Made by a program: the position numbers and the translations under genes
The notes under the pieces: generated by a model
Told to the model about the DNA's origin: nothing
Seen by the model: only the letters and a program-made list of their open reading frames with translations
The model's database searches: none
Part shown: positions 25,138 to 33,768 of the stretch, piece by piece
Position numbering within the stretch: the stretch's first letter is position 1
Layout of the letters: the number at the start of each line of letters is the position of its first letter
Assembly: GCA_017624115.1 (NCBI GenBank)
Contig: JAGANQ010000005.1
Coordinates: 1 to 57,579, forward strand
Source: Lachnospiraceae bacterium
GTDB lineage: Bacteria > Bacillota > Clostridia > Lachnospirales > Lachnospiraceae
Length of the DNA: 57,579 nucleotides
Direction of reading: 5' to 3'

Positions 25138-26751
25138 ATGAGAAAATTTTGGAAGAGATTAGTACCAGTACTTGTAACAGCAGCGATGGTTATGACAGGA
25201 TGCGGCGGTGGTTCGTCAGCTCCGGCAGCCACTACAGGTTCAACAGGCAGTGATGCAGCAACTGCTGCAACAGCAGCCGCTGTAAGCTACAGAGATACGA
25301 TAAATATTGCAGTACAGCAGGAGGCGCCTTCGCTTGACTTACATAAAAACAGCTCACTGGTAGCGAGAACCATGTGTCGTGGAACTGTTTGGGAGCAGTT
25401 AGTTACGCTGAATGGAAGCGGTGAGGCAGTACCGGAATTATGTGAGAGTGTAGAGACAAACGCAGATTCCAGTGAGTTTATCTTCCACCTGAGAAAAGGC
25501 GTCCTGTTCCATGACGGAAGTGAGATGACATCAGCCGATGTAGTAGCTTCCATGAACCGCTGGATTGAAGGCTTCAGTACAGCAAAGAGCCTTGCAGGCG
25601 ATGCAAGATTTGAGGCAGTTGATGATTATACCTGTAAGATTACACTGGCAAATCCGTGTGTTACCTTTTTATCTGTAATTGCAGGTTCTGCACAGCCTGC
25701 AGCAATCACAACTGAAGAGGCATGTGCAAATGAGGATGAGAACGGATTCTTAAAGGAGTATATCGGTACAGGCCCATACAAATTTGTAGAGTGGGAATTG
25801 AACCAGTACATCTTATTAGAGAAATTTGCTGATTATGTACCATACGGTGATCCAGATGCAGAGATGGATGGCTGGGCAGGTTACAAGCACGCATATACAG
25901 AAAAGCTTTATTTCTGGTATGTACAGGATGCGACAACCAGAGCAGCAGGCTTACAGACAGGTCAGTATGACTGTATCGAGGGTGTTTCCTCTGATAACTA
26001 TGATATGGTTGCCAATACAGACGGTATCAAGATTGAACAGTACCAGGGCGGTACGGTGGCACTGGTATTCAATAAGAAGGAAGGCGTGGCAAGCAATGAA
26101 TACTTCCGTCAGGCGGTCAATGCAGCAACAGACTGCGAGCAGCTTCTGAGGGCTGTCTATGGTAATTTCTATGACCTTGGTTCCTGCTATATGGATGATG
26201 CGCAGGCGTTCTGGGTAACAGATGCAGGAGCTGAAAATTATAACAAGCGTGATGTAGCAAAAGCAAAGGAATTGCTTGAAAAGGCAGGCTACAACGGAGA
26301 AACCTTCCGAATCCTTACCAGCAACGGTGCAGCAGCACAGCAGGGTATGTTAGTATGGCAGGAGCAGTTAAAGGAAGCAGGCATCAATTCAGAATTGCTT
26401 ATCTTCGATTGGGCTACCTTTACGCAGTACAGAACAGACCCGTCAGCATTTGATGTATATTATACAAGCTTTGCAAGTGTTCCGGTTCCGTCCCTGAAGC
26501 TTTACTTCGGACCTACCTATCCGGGCTGGTCAGCGGATGAGACATTGCAGAAATATGTGACAACATTTAACACATCAGCAACACTTGATGAAGCAAAGGC
26601 GTCATGGGAGACATTACAGGGGTATTCATGGGAGTACTTACCGTTAATCAACGTAGGACATTACCTCAGCACAATGGGTTATCAGGACTATGTAGAGGGA
26701 CTGAATTTCTATTCAGGTATGTATTACTGGAACGCAAGAATTCCAGAATAA
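25138..26751 (+). CDS. Dpp/Opp-type solute-binding lipoprotein
   Basis: 537 residues, family 5 extracellular binding protein for peptides or related solutes. The signal peptide ends in VMTGC with Cys22 as the lipid anchor, followed by a Gly/Ser/Thr/Ala-rich spacer (about 23-55). The folded region begins with YRDTINIAVQQEAPSLDL and has FHLRKGVLFHDGSEMTSADV, the family signature (about 120-140). The C-terminal lobe contains a YNKRDVAKAKELLEKAGY motif. It delivers ligand to the two permeases downstream. ATG follows GAGGAGGAATATGT. The neighbouring amidohydrolases suggest an N-acyl amino acid, aminobenzoyl-glutamate or peptide ligand. Confidence 0.9.
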   Translation: MRKFWKRLVPVLVTAAMVMTGCGGGSSAPAATTGSTGSDAATAATAAAVSYRDTINIAVQQEAPSLDLHKNSSLVARTMCRGTVWEQLVTLNGSGEAVPELCESVETNADSSEFIFHLRKGVLFHDGSEMTSADVVASMNRWIEGFSTAKSLAGDARFEAVDDYTCKITLANPCVTFLSVIAGSAQPAAITTEEACANEDENGFLKEYIGTGPYKFVEWELNQYILLEKFADYVPYGDPDAEMDGWAGYKHAYTEKLYFWYVQDATTRAAGLQTGQYDCIEGVSSDNYDMVANTDGIKIEQYQGGTVALVFNKKEGVASNEYFRQAVNAATDCEQLLRAVYGNFYDLGSCYMDDAQAFWVTDAGAENYNKRDVAKAKELLEKAGYNGETFRILTSNGAAAQQGMLVWQEQLKEAGINSELLIFDWATFTQYRTDPSAFDVYYTSFASVPVPSLKLYFGPTYPGWSADETLQKYVTTFNTSATLDEAKASWETLQGYSWEYLPLINVGHYLSTMGYQDYVEGLNFYSGMYYWNARIPE

Positions 26752-26780
26752 AAGCAGAAGCACAAAGTAAATAAAAAATG

Positions 26781-26822
26781 AAAGAGATATCCTAAGGCGG
26801 AGACGACAAGGGATATCTCTTT
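26781..26822 (+). terminator. Hairpin between binding protein and permease genes
   Basis: AAAGAGATATCCT (26781-26793) pairs with AGGGATATCTCTTT (26809-26822) with one G-U. There is almost no T run, so it more likely stabilises the upstream mRNA or partly lowers downstream expression than ends transcription fully. Confidence 0.65.
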
Positions 26823-26840
26823 GCTTAAGGAGAAATGTGT

Positions 26841-27788
26841 ATGAAAAAGTATATTGTTAATCGAATCCTGTCTGTAATACCGGTTCTGATTATTGTGTCA
26901 ATTGTAGTATTTTCTCTGCTGCATCTGACACCCGGCGATCCGGCAATAGCGATTCTGGGGGAAGATGCAACACAGGAAGCCATAGATGAACTTAGAGAAA
27001 GAATGGGACTCAATGACCCGATTCCGGTACAGTATTTAAACTGGCTGAATGATATATTCCATGGTGATTTCGGAACCAGTACCGCATCCAGCGGAGAGGC
27101 AGTTACCAGCATGATAGCAAGCCATTTTATACCAACCTTACAGCTTGCGATTTATTCTACGATTGTTACAGTTCTTCTGGCAGTTCCGCTGGGAATGCTG
27201 GCAGCGAGAAAAAGAGGAACGGTTGTAGACCATGGAGTAACAGTTCTGGCATTATGCGGAATTTCATTGCCAAGCTTCCTTTTTGGTCTGGGAATGATGA
27301 TGTTGTTTGCCGTGAAGCTCCGATGGGTGCCGGTTTCCGGCTATAAAGCGATGAGTGCAGGGCTGGGTGCTCATTTCCGTACCATGATTATACCTGCTGT
27401 TTCACTTGGATTTATGCATTCCGCTTTTATGATGCGTATGACAAGGGCTTCCATGCTGGAGGTATTAAACAGCGATTACATAAAGATGGCGAAGTCTAAA
27501 GGTGTAAAGGAGCTGTGGCTGGTTGCCAAGCATGCACTGAGGAATTCTCTTGTTACCTTAGTAACGGTTATCGGTCAGGGCTTCATCGGAGCATTGTCCG
27601 GCGCTACGATTGTTGAGTCAATGTTCGGTATCCCGGGTATGGGCTCTCTGGTGGTTAATTCTATCGGACGTCGTGATTTTCAGGTTATTCAGGCAGTTGT
27701 ACTGCTCATAGCCGTAATCAATGTAGTAATGAATCTGGTCATCGATATTCTTTACGGTATCGTAGACCCACGTATCCGTCTGAGCTGA
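26841..27788 (+). CDS. ABC importer permease, DppB type
   Basis: 315 residues from ATG 26841 after AAGGAGAAATGTGT. Six predicted helices follow the B-type plan: N-terminal YIVNRILSVIPVLIIVSIVV, the HLTPGDPA motif after helix 1, the cytoplasmic EAA loop (DYIKMAKSKGVKELWLVAKH) and terminal IVDPRIRLS. It pairs with the next permease to form the channel. Gene order SBP-B-C-D-F is complete. Confidence 0.92.
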   Translation: MKKYIVNRILSVIPVLIIVSIVVFSLLHLTPGDPAIAILGEDATQEAIDELRERMGLNDPIPVQYLNWLNDIFHGDFGTSTASSGEAVTSMIASHFIPTLQLAIYSTIVTVLLAVPLGMLAARKRGTVVDHGVTVLALCGISLPSFLFGLGMMMLFAVKLRWVPVSGYKAMSAGLGAHFRTMIIPAVSLGFMHSAFMMRMTRASMLEVLNSDYIKMAKSKGVKELWLVAKHALRNSLVTLVTVIGQGFIGALSGATIVESMFGIPGMGSLVVNSIGRRDFQVIQAVVLLIAVINVVMNLVIDILYGIVDPRIRLS

Positions 27789-27816
27789 TATAAATTATAG
27801 AAAAGAGGGTGGCATT

Positions 27817-28719
27817 ATGACAAATGATATGAATATTCCATTTGAGAGTAAAGAAGAGCTGGAGGAAATCAGAAAAACTCTGGTGAAGGAACAGAGGGAG
27901 CTGAAAAGAAAAAAATTTCTGAAAAATAAAATGTCTGTTGCAGGTCTTTGCATCGTCATTATTATGATTATTATTGCAATATTTGCACCATCGATAGCGA
28001 CACATGACCCATATGAAACGAATGTTATGGAGAGTCTCCTTCCTCCTTCTGCGCAGCACTGGTTCGGCACAGATAAGATAGGAAGGGATGTGTTCAGCCG
28101 TGTTATATACGGAGCACGTATTTCACTTTTTGTAGGTGTGAGCGTGGGCGGTATCTCTGCAGTACTGGGATTGATTATCGGACTGTATGCGAGCACGAAT
28201 AAGGTTCTTGACAATATACTGATGCGTTGCTGTGACGGACTGCGTTCTATACCGAACCTTTTACTGGCAATTACGCTGATGACGGTTCTGGGAGCAGCAC
28301 TGAAAAATGTCATTATCAGTCTGGCGATTGTAAGTACGCCGGGTGTAGCCAGAATGGCGAGGTCTTCGGCGCTGGTAGTCCGGGAGCAGACCTATGTGGA
28401 GGCAATGCGGTGTCTGGGCGCGAAAAAATCAAGGATTTTGTGGAAGCATATTGCACCGAATATTCTGGCACCGGTTATCGTACAGATGACCTTTGCATTT
28501 GCATCAGCGATTATTGCGGAGGCTTCCTTAAGCTTCCTGGGTGCAGGTGTTCCGTCCGGTACTCCAAGCTGGGGCAGTATGCTGAGTGAAGGCAAGGCTG
28601 TTATTTACAGTGCATGGTGGATGATTGCATTTCCGGGTGCATTTACGGCGCTTACAGTACTTGGACTGAACCTGTTTGGGGACGGACTGAGAGATTTGTT
28701 AGACCCATTGACGAACTAA
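27817..28719 (+). CDS. ABC importer permease, DppC type
   Basis: 300 residues. A charged cytoplasmic head (EELEEIRKTLVKEQRELKRK) precedes helix 1, and the C-type landmark HDPYETN and HWFGTDKIGRDVFSRVIYG segments follow. The EAA loop is QTYVEAMRCLGAKKSRILWKH. It ends with DGLRDLLDP, which is typical of DppC/OppC. It partners with the B-type permease. The ATG follows AGAGGGTGGCATT. Confidence 0.92.
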   Translation: MTNDMNIPFESKEELEEIRKTLVKEQRELKRKKFLKNKMSVAGLCIVIIMIIIAIFAPSIATHDPYETNVMESLLPPSAQHWFGTDKIGRDVFSRVIYGARISLFVGVSVGGISAVLGLIIGLYASTNKVLDNILMRCCDGLRSIPNLLLAITLMTVLGAALKNVIISLAIVSTPGVARMARSSALVVREQTYVEAMRCLGAKKSRILWKHIAPNILAPVIVQMTFAFASAIIAEASLSFLGAGVPSGTPSWGSMLSEGKAVIYSAWWMIAFPGAFTALTVLGLNLFGDGLRDLLDPLTN

Positions 28720-28735
28720 TAAGGAGGTGGCTCCA

Positions 28736-29713
28736 ATGAGCAAAGAAGAAATATTGGAGGTTAAAAACCTCAGTACGACATTCAGAACAGAACGCGGTGA
28801 TTTAAAGGCGATAGACGGAGTTTCTTTTGAAGTATATAAGGGAGAGATACTGGGCGTGGTTGGAGAATCCGGCTGTGGAAAGAGTGTTACCTCACAGTCT
28901 ATTCTCCGGTTATATGATGAAAAATATACAGCAAAGTATGATGGAGAGATATTACTTGACGGAAAGAATATTTTTGATATTCCGCTGAAAAAGATGCAGG
29001 AGATACGTGGTGCAAAGATTTCCATGGTATTTCAGGATGCGCTGAGCTCGCTCAACCCGGTTCTTAAAATTGGTGATCAGATTATGGAGCCGCTTCGTAT
29101 TCACCAGAAGCTTGGCAAAAAAGAAGCGAGAGAACGTACACTGGAAATGCTGCGTCTGGTTGGAATTCCTGCACCGGATAAGCGAATTGACCAGTATCCG
29201 CACGAGCTGTCAGGAGGTATGAGACAGCGTGTTATGATAGCCATAGCACTTGCCTGCAGACCTCAGCTTCTGATAGCTGATGAACCGACAACAGCTCTTG
29301 ATGTTACGATTCAGGCTCAGATTATGGACCTGATTGTAGACCTGAATAAAAAGCTGGATATGGGCGTTATCCTGATTACACATGACCTGGCAGTCGTGGC
29401 AGAGACATGCTCCAGAGTAGTAGTTATGTATCTTGGACAGATTGTAGAGGAAGCAGATGTAAATGATATTTTTGATAATCCGAAGCACCCGTATACATTG
29501 GGACTGATAAAATCTATCCCGAGACTGGATGGGGATCCGAATGAACGATTATATATGATAAAGGGTACGGTTCCGTTGCTGAACCAGATTCCAAACGGCT
29601 GCCGTTTTGCACCGAGATGTCCATATGCGACAGATAAGTGCAGAACCAATATGCCGGAATTAAAGGCAGTAAGTCCTACGCAGAAGGTACGCTGCTGGAT
29701 GGTAGAAGAATAG
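28736..29713 (+). CDS. ABC importer ATPase, DppD type
   Basis: 325 residues from ATG 28736 behind AAGGAGGTGGCTCCA. Walker A is GESGCGKSVTS, the signature is LSGGMRQRVMIAIAL and Walker B is LLIADEPTTALD. The C-terminal extension has RFAPRCPYATDKC, with Cys residues of the oligopeptide-transporter ATPase tail that often carries an iron-sulfur site in this family. It powers import together with the next ATPase. Confidence 0.93.
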   Translation: MSKEEILEVKNLSTTFRTERGDLKAIDGVSFEVYKGEILGVVGESGCGKSVTSQSILRLYDEKYTAKYDGEILLDGKNIFDIPLKKMQEIRGAKISMVFQDALSSLNPVLKIGDQIMEPLRIHQKLGKKEARERTLEMLRLVGIPAPDKRIDQYPHELSGGMRQRVMIAIALACRPQLLIADEPTTALDVTIQAQIMDLIVDLNKKLDMGVILITHDLAVVAETCSRVVVMYLGQIVEEADVNDIFDNPKHPYTLGLIKSIPRLDGDPNERLYMIKGTVPLLNQIPNGCRFAPRCPYATDKCRTNMPELKAVSPTQKVRCWMVEE

Positions 29714-29731
29714 AGCAGGGAGGGAAAGATT

Positions 29732-30727
29732 ATGGAAGAAAAGAAGGTTGTGTTGAGTTCTGAACATGTATCTCAGTTTTTCCCCATAAAAAATGGTTTT
29801 GGACAGGTAGTGAATTATGTAAAGGCTGTGGATGGTGTTACGCTGGAGCTCCACGAGGGTGAGACATACGGTCTGGTAGGTGAAACCGGCTGTGGAAAAA
29901 GTACACTTGGAAGGACACTGATTCGTCTTCTCGAGCCTACAGAGGGAAATGTAGTATTAAACGGAGAGGACATCTCTCATCTGAGTGAGAAGGAGATGCG
30001 TAAATACCGTAAAGAGGTGCAGATGGTATTCCAGGATCCATATACCTCACTTAATCCGCGCCAGAAGGTAGGAGATATTCTGATGGAGGTGCTGGAAATC
30101 CACGGAGTGAAGGATAAGGATGAGCGTATGGAAATAGCGATGAAGATGCTTGCCAAGGTTGGGTTAAGACCGGAGCATTTCTACCGCTATCCGCATGAGT
30201 TTTCCGGCGGACAGAGACAGCGTGTAGGGCTTGCGAGAGCGCTGATTCTCAATCCGAAGGTTATCATCTGCGATGAGCCGGTTTCGGCACTGGATGTGTC
30301 GATTCAGGCACAGATTATCAATCTTCTGCAGGATTTGCAGAAGGAGGATAAGCTCAGCTATCTGTTTATCGCGCATGATATGAGTGTTGTAAAATATATT
30401 TCTGACAGAATCGGCGTGATGTATCTCGGACATTTGATGGAAGAGGCAGAGACAGAGGAGCTGTTCAGCAATACCTTGCATCCGTATGCACAGGCGCTGC
30501 TCTCTGCTGTACCGAATGCAAATCCGCATGAGGAGAAGCAGAGAATCGTGCTGGAGGGTGACCTTCCTTCCCCGATTAATCCGCCGACGGGCTGTGTGTT
30601 CCATACGAGATGCCCATACGCGAAGGCAATCTGTTCGGAGAAGATACCGGTATTAAAGAGTGTAAATGAGAAACACAAGGTAGCATGTCTTCTGTATGAT
30701 AAGGATTTAAATCCGGACGCAGAATGA
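29732..30727 (+). CDS. ABC importer ATPase, DppF type
   Basis: 331 residues. Walker A GETGCGKSTLGR, Q-loop FQDPYTSLNPRQKVGD, signature FSGGQRQRVGLARAL, Walker B VIICDEPVSALD and the HDMSVV switch are all present. The C-terminal VFHTRCPYAKAICSEK holds the family Cys cluster. It follows the D-type gene by 18 bases and completes the five-gene importer. The second amidohydrolase starts 35 bases later and is likely cotranscribed. Confidence 0.93.
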   Translation: MEEKKVVLSSEHVSQFFPIKNGFGQVVNYVKAVDGVTLELHEGETYGLVGETGCGKSTLGRTLIRLLEPTEGNVVLNGEDISHLSEKEMRKYRKEVQMVFQDPYTSLNPRQKVGDILMEVLEIHGVKDKDERMEIAMKMLAKVGLRPEHFYRYPHEFSGGQRQRVGLARALILNPKVIICDEPVSALDVSIQAQIINLLQDLQKEDKLSYLFIAHDMSVVKYISDRIGVMYLGHLMEEAETEELFSNTLHPYAQALLSAVPNANPHEEKQRIVLEGDLPSPINPPTGCVFHTRCPYAKAICSEKIPVLKSVNEKHKVACLLYDKDLNPDAE

Positions 30728-30762
30728 TAAGGATAAATGACACTAGAATAGGAGGCATAATT

Positions 30763-32217
30763 ATGGCATATGAAGAGTATTTGAAGGCAATTGATGAAGA
30801 GGCAGCACGGATTACGGCAGCAAGCGATGAGGTATGGGAAGCAGCAGAGCTGGCATTCTCAGAACACAAGTCAGCCGCATGTCTGACAAAGCTTCTTGAG
30901 GAAGAGGGCTTTGAGGTGCAGTGCCCGGCATATGGGATAGAAACAGCTTTTACAGGAAGCTTTGGTTCAGGTAAGCCGGTTATCGGTTTCCTGGGCGAGT
31001 TTGATGCGCTTGGAAGTCTCAGCCAGAAAGCAGGCGTTGCCGTAAAGGAAGCTCTTATTCCAGGTGCTAATGGACATGGCTGTGGACATAATATGCTTGG
31101 TGCAGGCTCGATTGCGGCAGCGGTAGCGGTGAAGCGTTATCTGGAAAAGACCGGCAAGAGCGGCACCGTTATTTATTTTGGCTGTCCGGGAGAAGAAGGC
31201 GGCTCAGGTAAAGCATTTATGGCGAGAGAGGGTGCGTTCAGCGGCCTTGATTTCGCAATTACCTGGCATCCGGGTGAACTGAATGCAGTCAGTGCCGGAA
31301 GCTCTCTGGCAAACATTCAGGTGTTATATAAATTCTATGGAGTAAGCTCTCATGCGGCAGGAAGCCCGGAGCTTGGAAGAAGTGCGCTGGATGCTGTGGA
31401 GCTGATGAATGTCGGTGTGAATTTCTTAAGAGAGCATATGATTTCAGATGCAAGAATTCATTATGCAATTCTCAATACCGGCGGTATTTCACCAAATGTA
31501 GTGCAGCCATATGCAGAGGTGCTGTATCTGATTCGTGCCCCGAAGGTAGGGCAGGTGCAGGAGCTGTTTGCCCGTGTGAATAAGATTGCCGAAGGAATGG
31601 CTATGGCGACAGAGACCCGCATGGAGTATGAGATTATCAAGGCATGCTCCAACGTTATCAATAATGCTGTGATGGAAAAGGAATTGTACAAAGCATTAAA
31701 GGAAACTCCGCTTCCAGAGTATACCGCAGAGGAGTATGCGTTTGCTGAGGAAATCAAAAAGACATCGGATACCAGCATGAGTAAGCCTGTGGAGCGCACG
31801 ATTGAAAATTATCTGCATGAGGAAAATAAGAGCTACATGGAGAAAAGAGCAGGAAAAGCACTGGCCGATTATGTTGTCCCTTATGAGGAGGATCATATTA
31901 TTAAAATAGGTGCGGGTTCTACAGATGTCGGTGATGTGAGCTGGATGTGCCCAACGGCGCAGATAGGTGCAGCTACCTGGGCGGCAAACAGCGGCGGACA
32001 TTCCTGGCAGGTCGTTGCCCAGGGAAAGAGCAGCATTGCACATAAGGGACTTTTGTATGCCGGCAAGGTTATGGCAAGTGCTGCTATCCATATGATGGAA
32101 AATCCGGAGATTATAGAAGCAGCTAAGAAAGAATATGCGAAAAAGCTGGAGGGTCAGACCTATGTACCGATTCCGGCAGATGTGAAGCCAAGACCGATTG
32201 ATAAGCTGAGCCGGTAA
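30763..32217 (+). CDS. AbgB-like M20 amidohydrolase 2
   Basis: 484 residues from ATG 30763, behind AGGAGGCATAATT. It is a clear paralog of the enzyme at 23549, sharing GHGCGHN, a GCPGEEGGSGK active site, SSHAAGSPELGRSALDAVEL and a GGHSWQVVAQGKSSIAHKG tail. Differences cluster in the lid region (about 290-370), which fits altered substrate choice. Both enzymes bracket the importer, suggesting uptake and intracellular hydrolysis of a related family of amides. No AbgA-type partner is visible. Confidence 0.87.
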   Translation: MAYEEYLKAIDEEAARITAASDEVWEAAELAFSEHKSAACLTKLLEEEGFEVQCPAYGIETAFTGSFGSGKPVIGFLGEFDALGSLSQKAGVAVKEALIPGANGHGCGHNMLGAGSIAAAVAVKRYLEKTGKSGTVIYFGCPGEEGGSGKAFMAREGAFSGLDFAITWHPGELNAVSAGSSLANIQVLYKFYGVSSHAAGSPELGRSALDAVELMNVGVNFLREHMISDARIHYAILNTGGISPNVVQPYAEVLYLIRAPKVGQVQELFARVNKIAEGMAMATETRMEYEIIKACSNVINNAVMEKELYKALKETPLPEYTAEEYAFAEEIKKTSDTSMSKPVERTIENYLHEENKSYMEKRAGKALADYVVPYEEDHIIKIGAGSTDVGDVSWMCPTAQIGAATWAANSGGHSWQVVAQGKSSIAHKGLLYAGKVMASAAIHMMENPEIIEAAKKEYAKKLEGQTYVPIPADVKPRPIDKLSR

Positions 32218-32231
32218 TAAAGAGCGCGCGG

Positions 32232-32262
32232 GGCTGTTGCAGAATAAATGTGACAGCCTTTT
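32232..32262 (+). terminator. Intrinsic terminator after amidohydrolase 2
   Basis: GGGCTGT (32232-32238) pairs with ACAGCC (32252-32257), with CA/TG possibly extending the stem inside, followed by TTTT. It separates the importer operon from the MATE gene at least partly. Confidence 0.6.
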
Positions 32263-32301
32263 GCAGTATGTGAAAGATTGAACAAAGAAGGAAGTGTAAG
32301 G

Positions 32302-33750
32302 ATGCAGAATGTAACGGAAATGGCACTGGATTTGATTCCCATGGGAACAGAAGAAAAGGACTGGCAGCGTGAGCGCGGGAATTCCAAAGAGCTGCCGGAG
32401 GGAATTACCTCAAGGCAGGTATATGCGGATATTGTACACATTGCATGGCCTGCGCTGGTGGAACTGACCCTGACACAGATTGCCTCCATGGTTGACATGA
32501 TGATGATAGGTCGCCTTGGCTCATGGGCGCTCGCAGGAGTGGGTTTGACGACGCAGCCGAAGTTTTTGCTGATGACAGCGTTTATTGCGATGAATGTGGG
32601 AACAACGGCACTGGTAGCCAGATATAAAGGAGCAGGAGAGAAGGAGAAAGCGGAAAAGGTCTTTCAGCAGGCAATGACATTCACACTGATAACTTCTCTC
32701 ATAGCGTCGGTGCTGGGCTATCTGTTTGCTGAAAAGCTGATTCTGTTTATGGGAGCACAGGATGAGCAGTCGTTGAATGCCGGTGTGGTTTATCTGAGAA
32801 TACAGATGGCAGGCTTTGTCTTTATGGCACTGACAACTACGGTCACTGCGGCACTCCGTGGTGTGGGCAACTCGAAGGTAGCGATGATATATAATCTGGC
32901 GGCAAATATTGTCAATGTTATTCTGAATTATCTGCTCATATATGGAAATCTGGGTTTTCCGCGCCTTGAGGTAGCGGGTGCTTCTCTGGCAACGATTATC
33001 GGACAGGGAGTGGCCTTTGTGTGGGCGATGAAATATGTTCTTGGAAAGAAGGAATATATATATTTCAGAATAAACAAAGAACTGATTCCCGATTGGACAG
33101 TGCTGAAGACTATTTTTGCCATCGGGGTGCCTGCCATGGTTGAGCAGCTTGTCATGCGTACCGGTCTGATTATCTATACAAAGACGGTAGCCGGGCTCGG
33201 AACCGTGCCATATGCGACGCATCAGGTCTGCATGAATGTACTGGCGCTTTCCTTTATGACAGGACAAGCACTTGCAGTGTCGGCAACAACACTGGTGGGA
33301 CAGAGTCTTGGCAGAAAGCGGAGCGATATGGCAGAGCATTACAGCAGAAGGTCACAGCACATAGGTCTTGTATTGGCGGTTCTTATCGCGATTGTGTTTG
33401 CTGTATGCAATGAGGAAATTATGATGCTCTATAGCAGTGAATCACCGATTATCGAGCAGGGAGCCAGAATACTTCTTCTGGTAGCGGTGGCACAGCCGTT
33501 TCAGGTATCGCAGTTTATTCTTGCCGGTGCGCTGCGGGGTGCAGGTGATACGCGTTCTATAGCGGTGTATACTTTCCTGACGATTCTGATACTCAGACCG
33601 GCTCTTGCAATGCTTTTAATTCATTATACGGATTTGGGACTGATCGGCGCGTGGATTGCACTGGTGCTTGACCAGCTCGTGAGAACGGCACTGGTAGTTG
33701 GACGTTACCGCTCTGGGAAATGGAAATATATAAAGCTAGAATCATTATAG
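32302..33750 (+). CDS. MATE-family multidrug/metabolite exporter
   Basis: 482 residues from ATG 32302 behind GAAGGAAGTGTAAG. About twelve helices in two bundles. The first has IAWPALVELTLTQIASMVDMMMIGRLG, cut by the typical MATE helix-1 break, and GVGNSKVAMIYNLAANIVNVILNY in the first half. The second half repeats this with GAGDTRSIAVYTFLTILILRP. MATE proteins swap cations for organic substrates. The export of a product of the nearby amidohydrolases is possible but is context only. Confidence 0.9.
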   Translation: MQNVTEMALDLIPMGTEEKDWQRERGNSKELPEGITSRQVYADIVHIAWPALVELTLTQIASMVDMMMIGRLGSWALAGVGLTTQPKFLLMTAFIAMNVGTTALVARYKGAGEKEKAEKVFQQAMTFTLITSLIASVLGYLFAEKLILFMGAQDEQSLNAGVVYLRIQMAGFVFMALTTTVTAALRGVGNSKVAMIYNLAANIVNVILNYLLIYGNLGFPRLEVAGASLATIIGQGVAFVWAMKYVLGKKEYIYFRINKELIPDWTVLKTIFAIGVPAMVEQLVMRTGLIIYTKTVAGLGTVPYATHQVCMNVLALSFMTGQALAVSATTLVGQSLGRKRSDMAEHYSRRSQHIGLVLAVLIAIVFAVCNEEIMMLYSSESPIIEQGARILLLVAVAQPFQVSQFILAGALRGAGDTRSIAVYTFLTILILRPALAMLLIHYTDLGLIGAWIALVLDQLVRTALVVGRYRSGKWKYIKLESL

Positions 33751-33768
33751 TTAAAGAAGGGAAAACAA

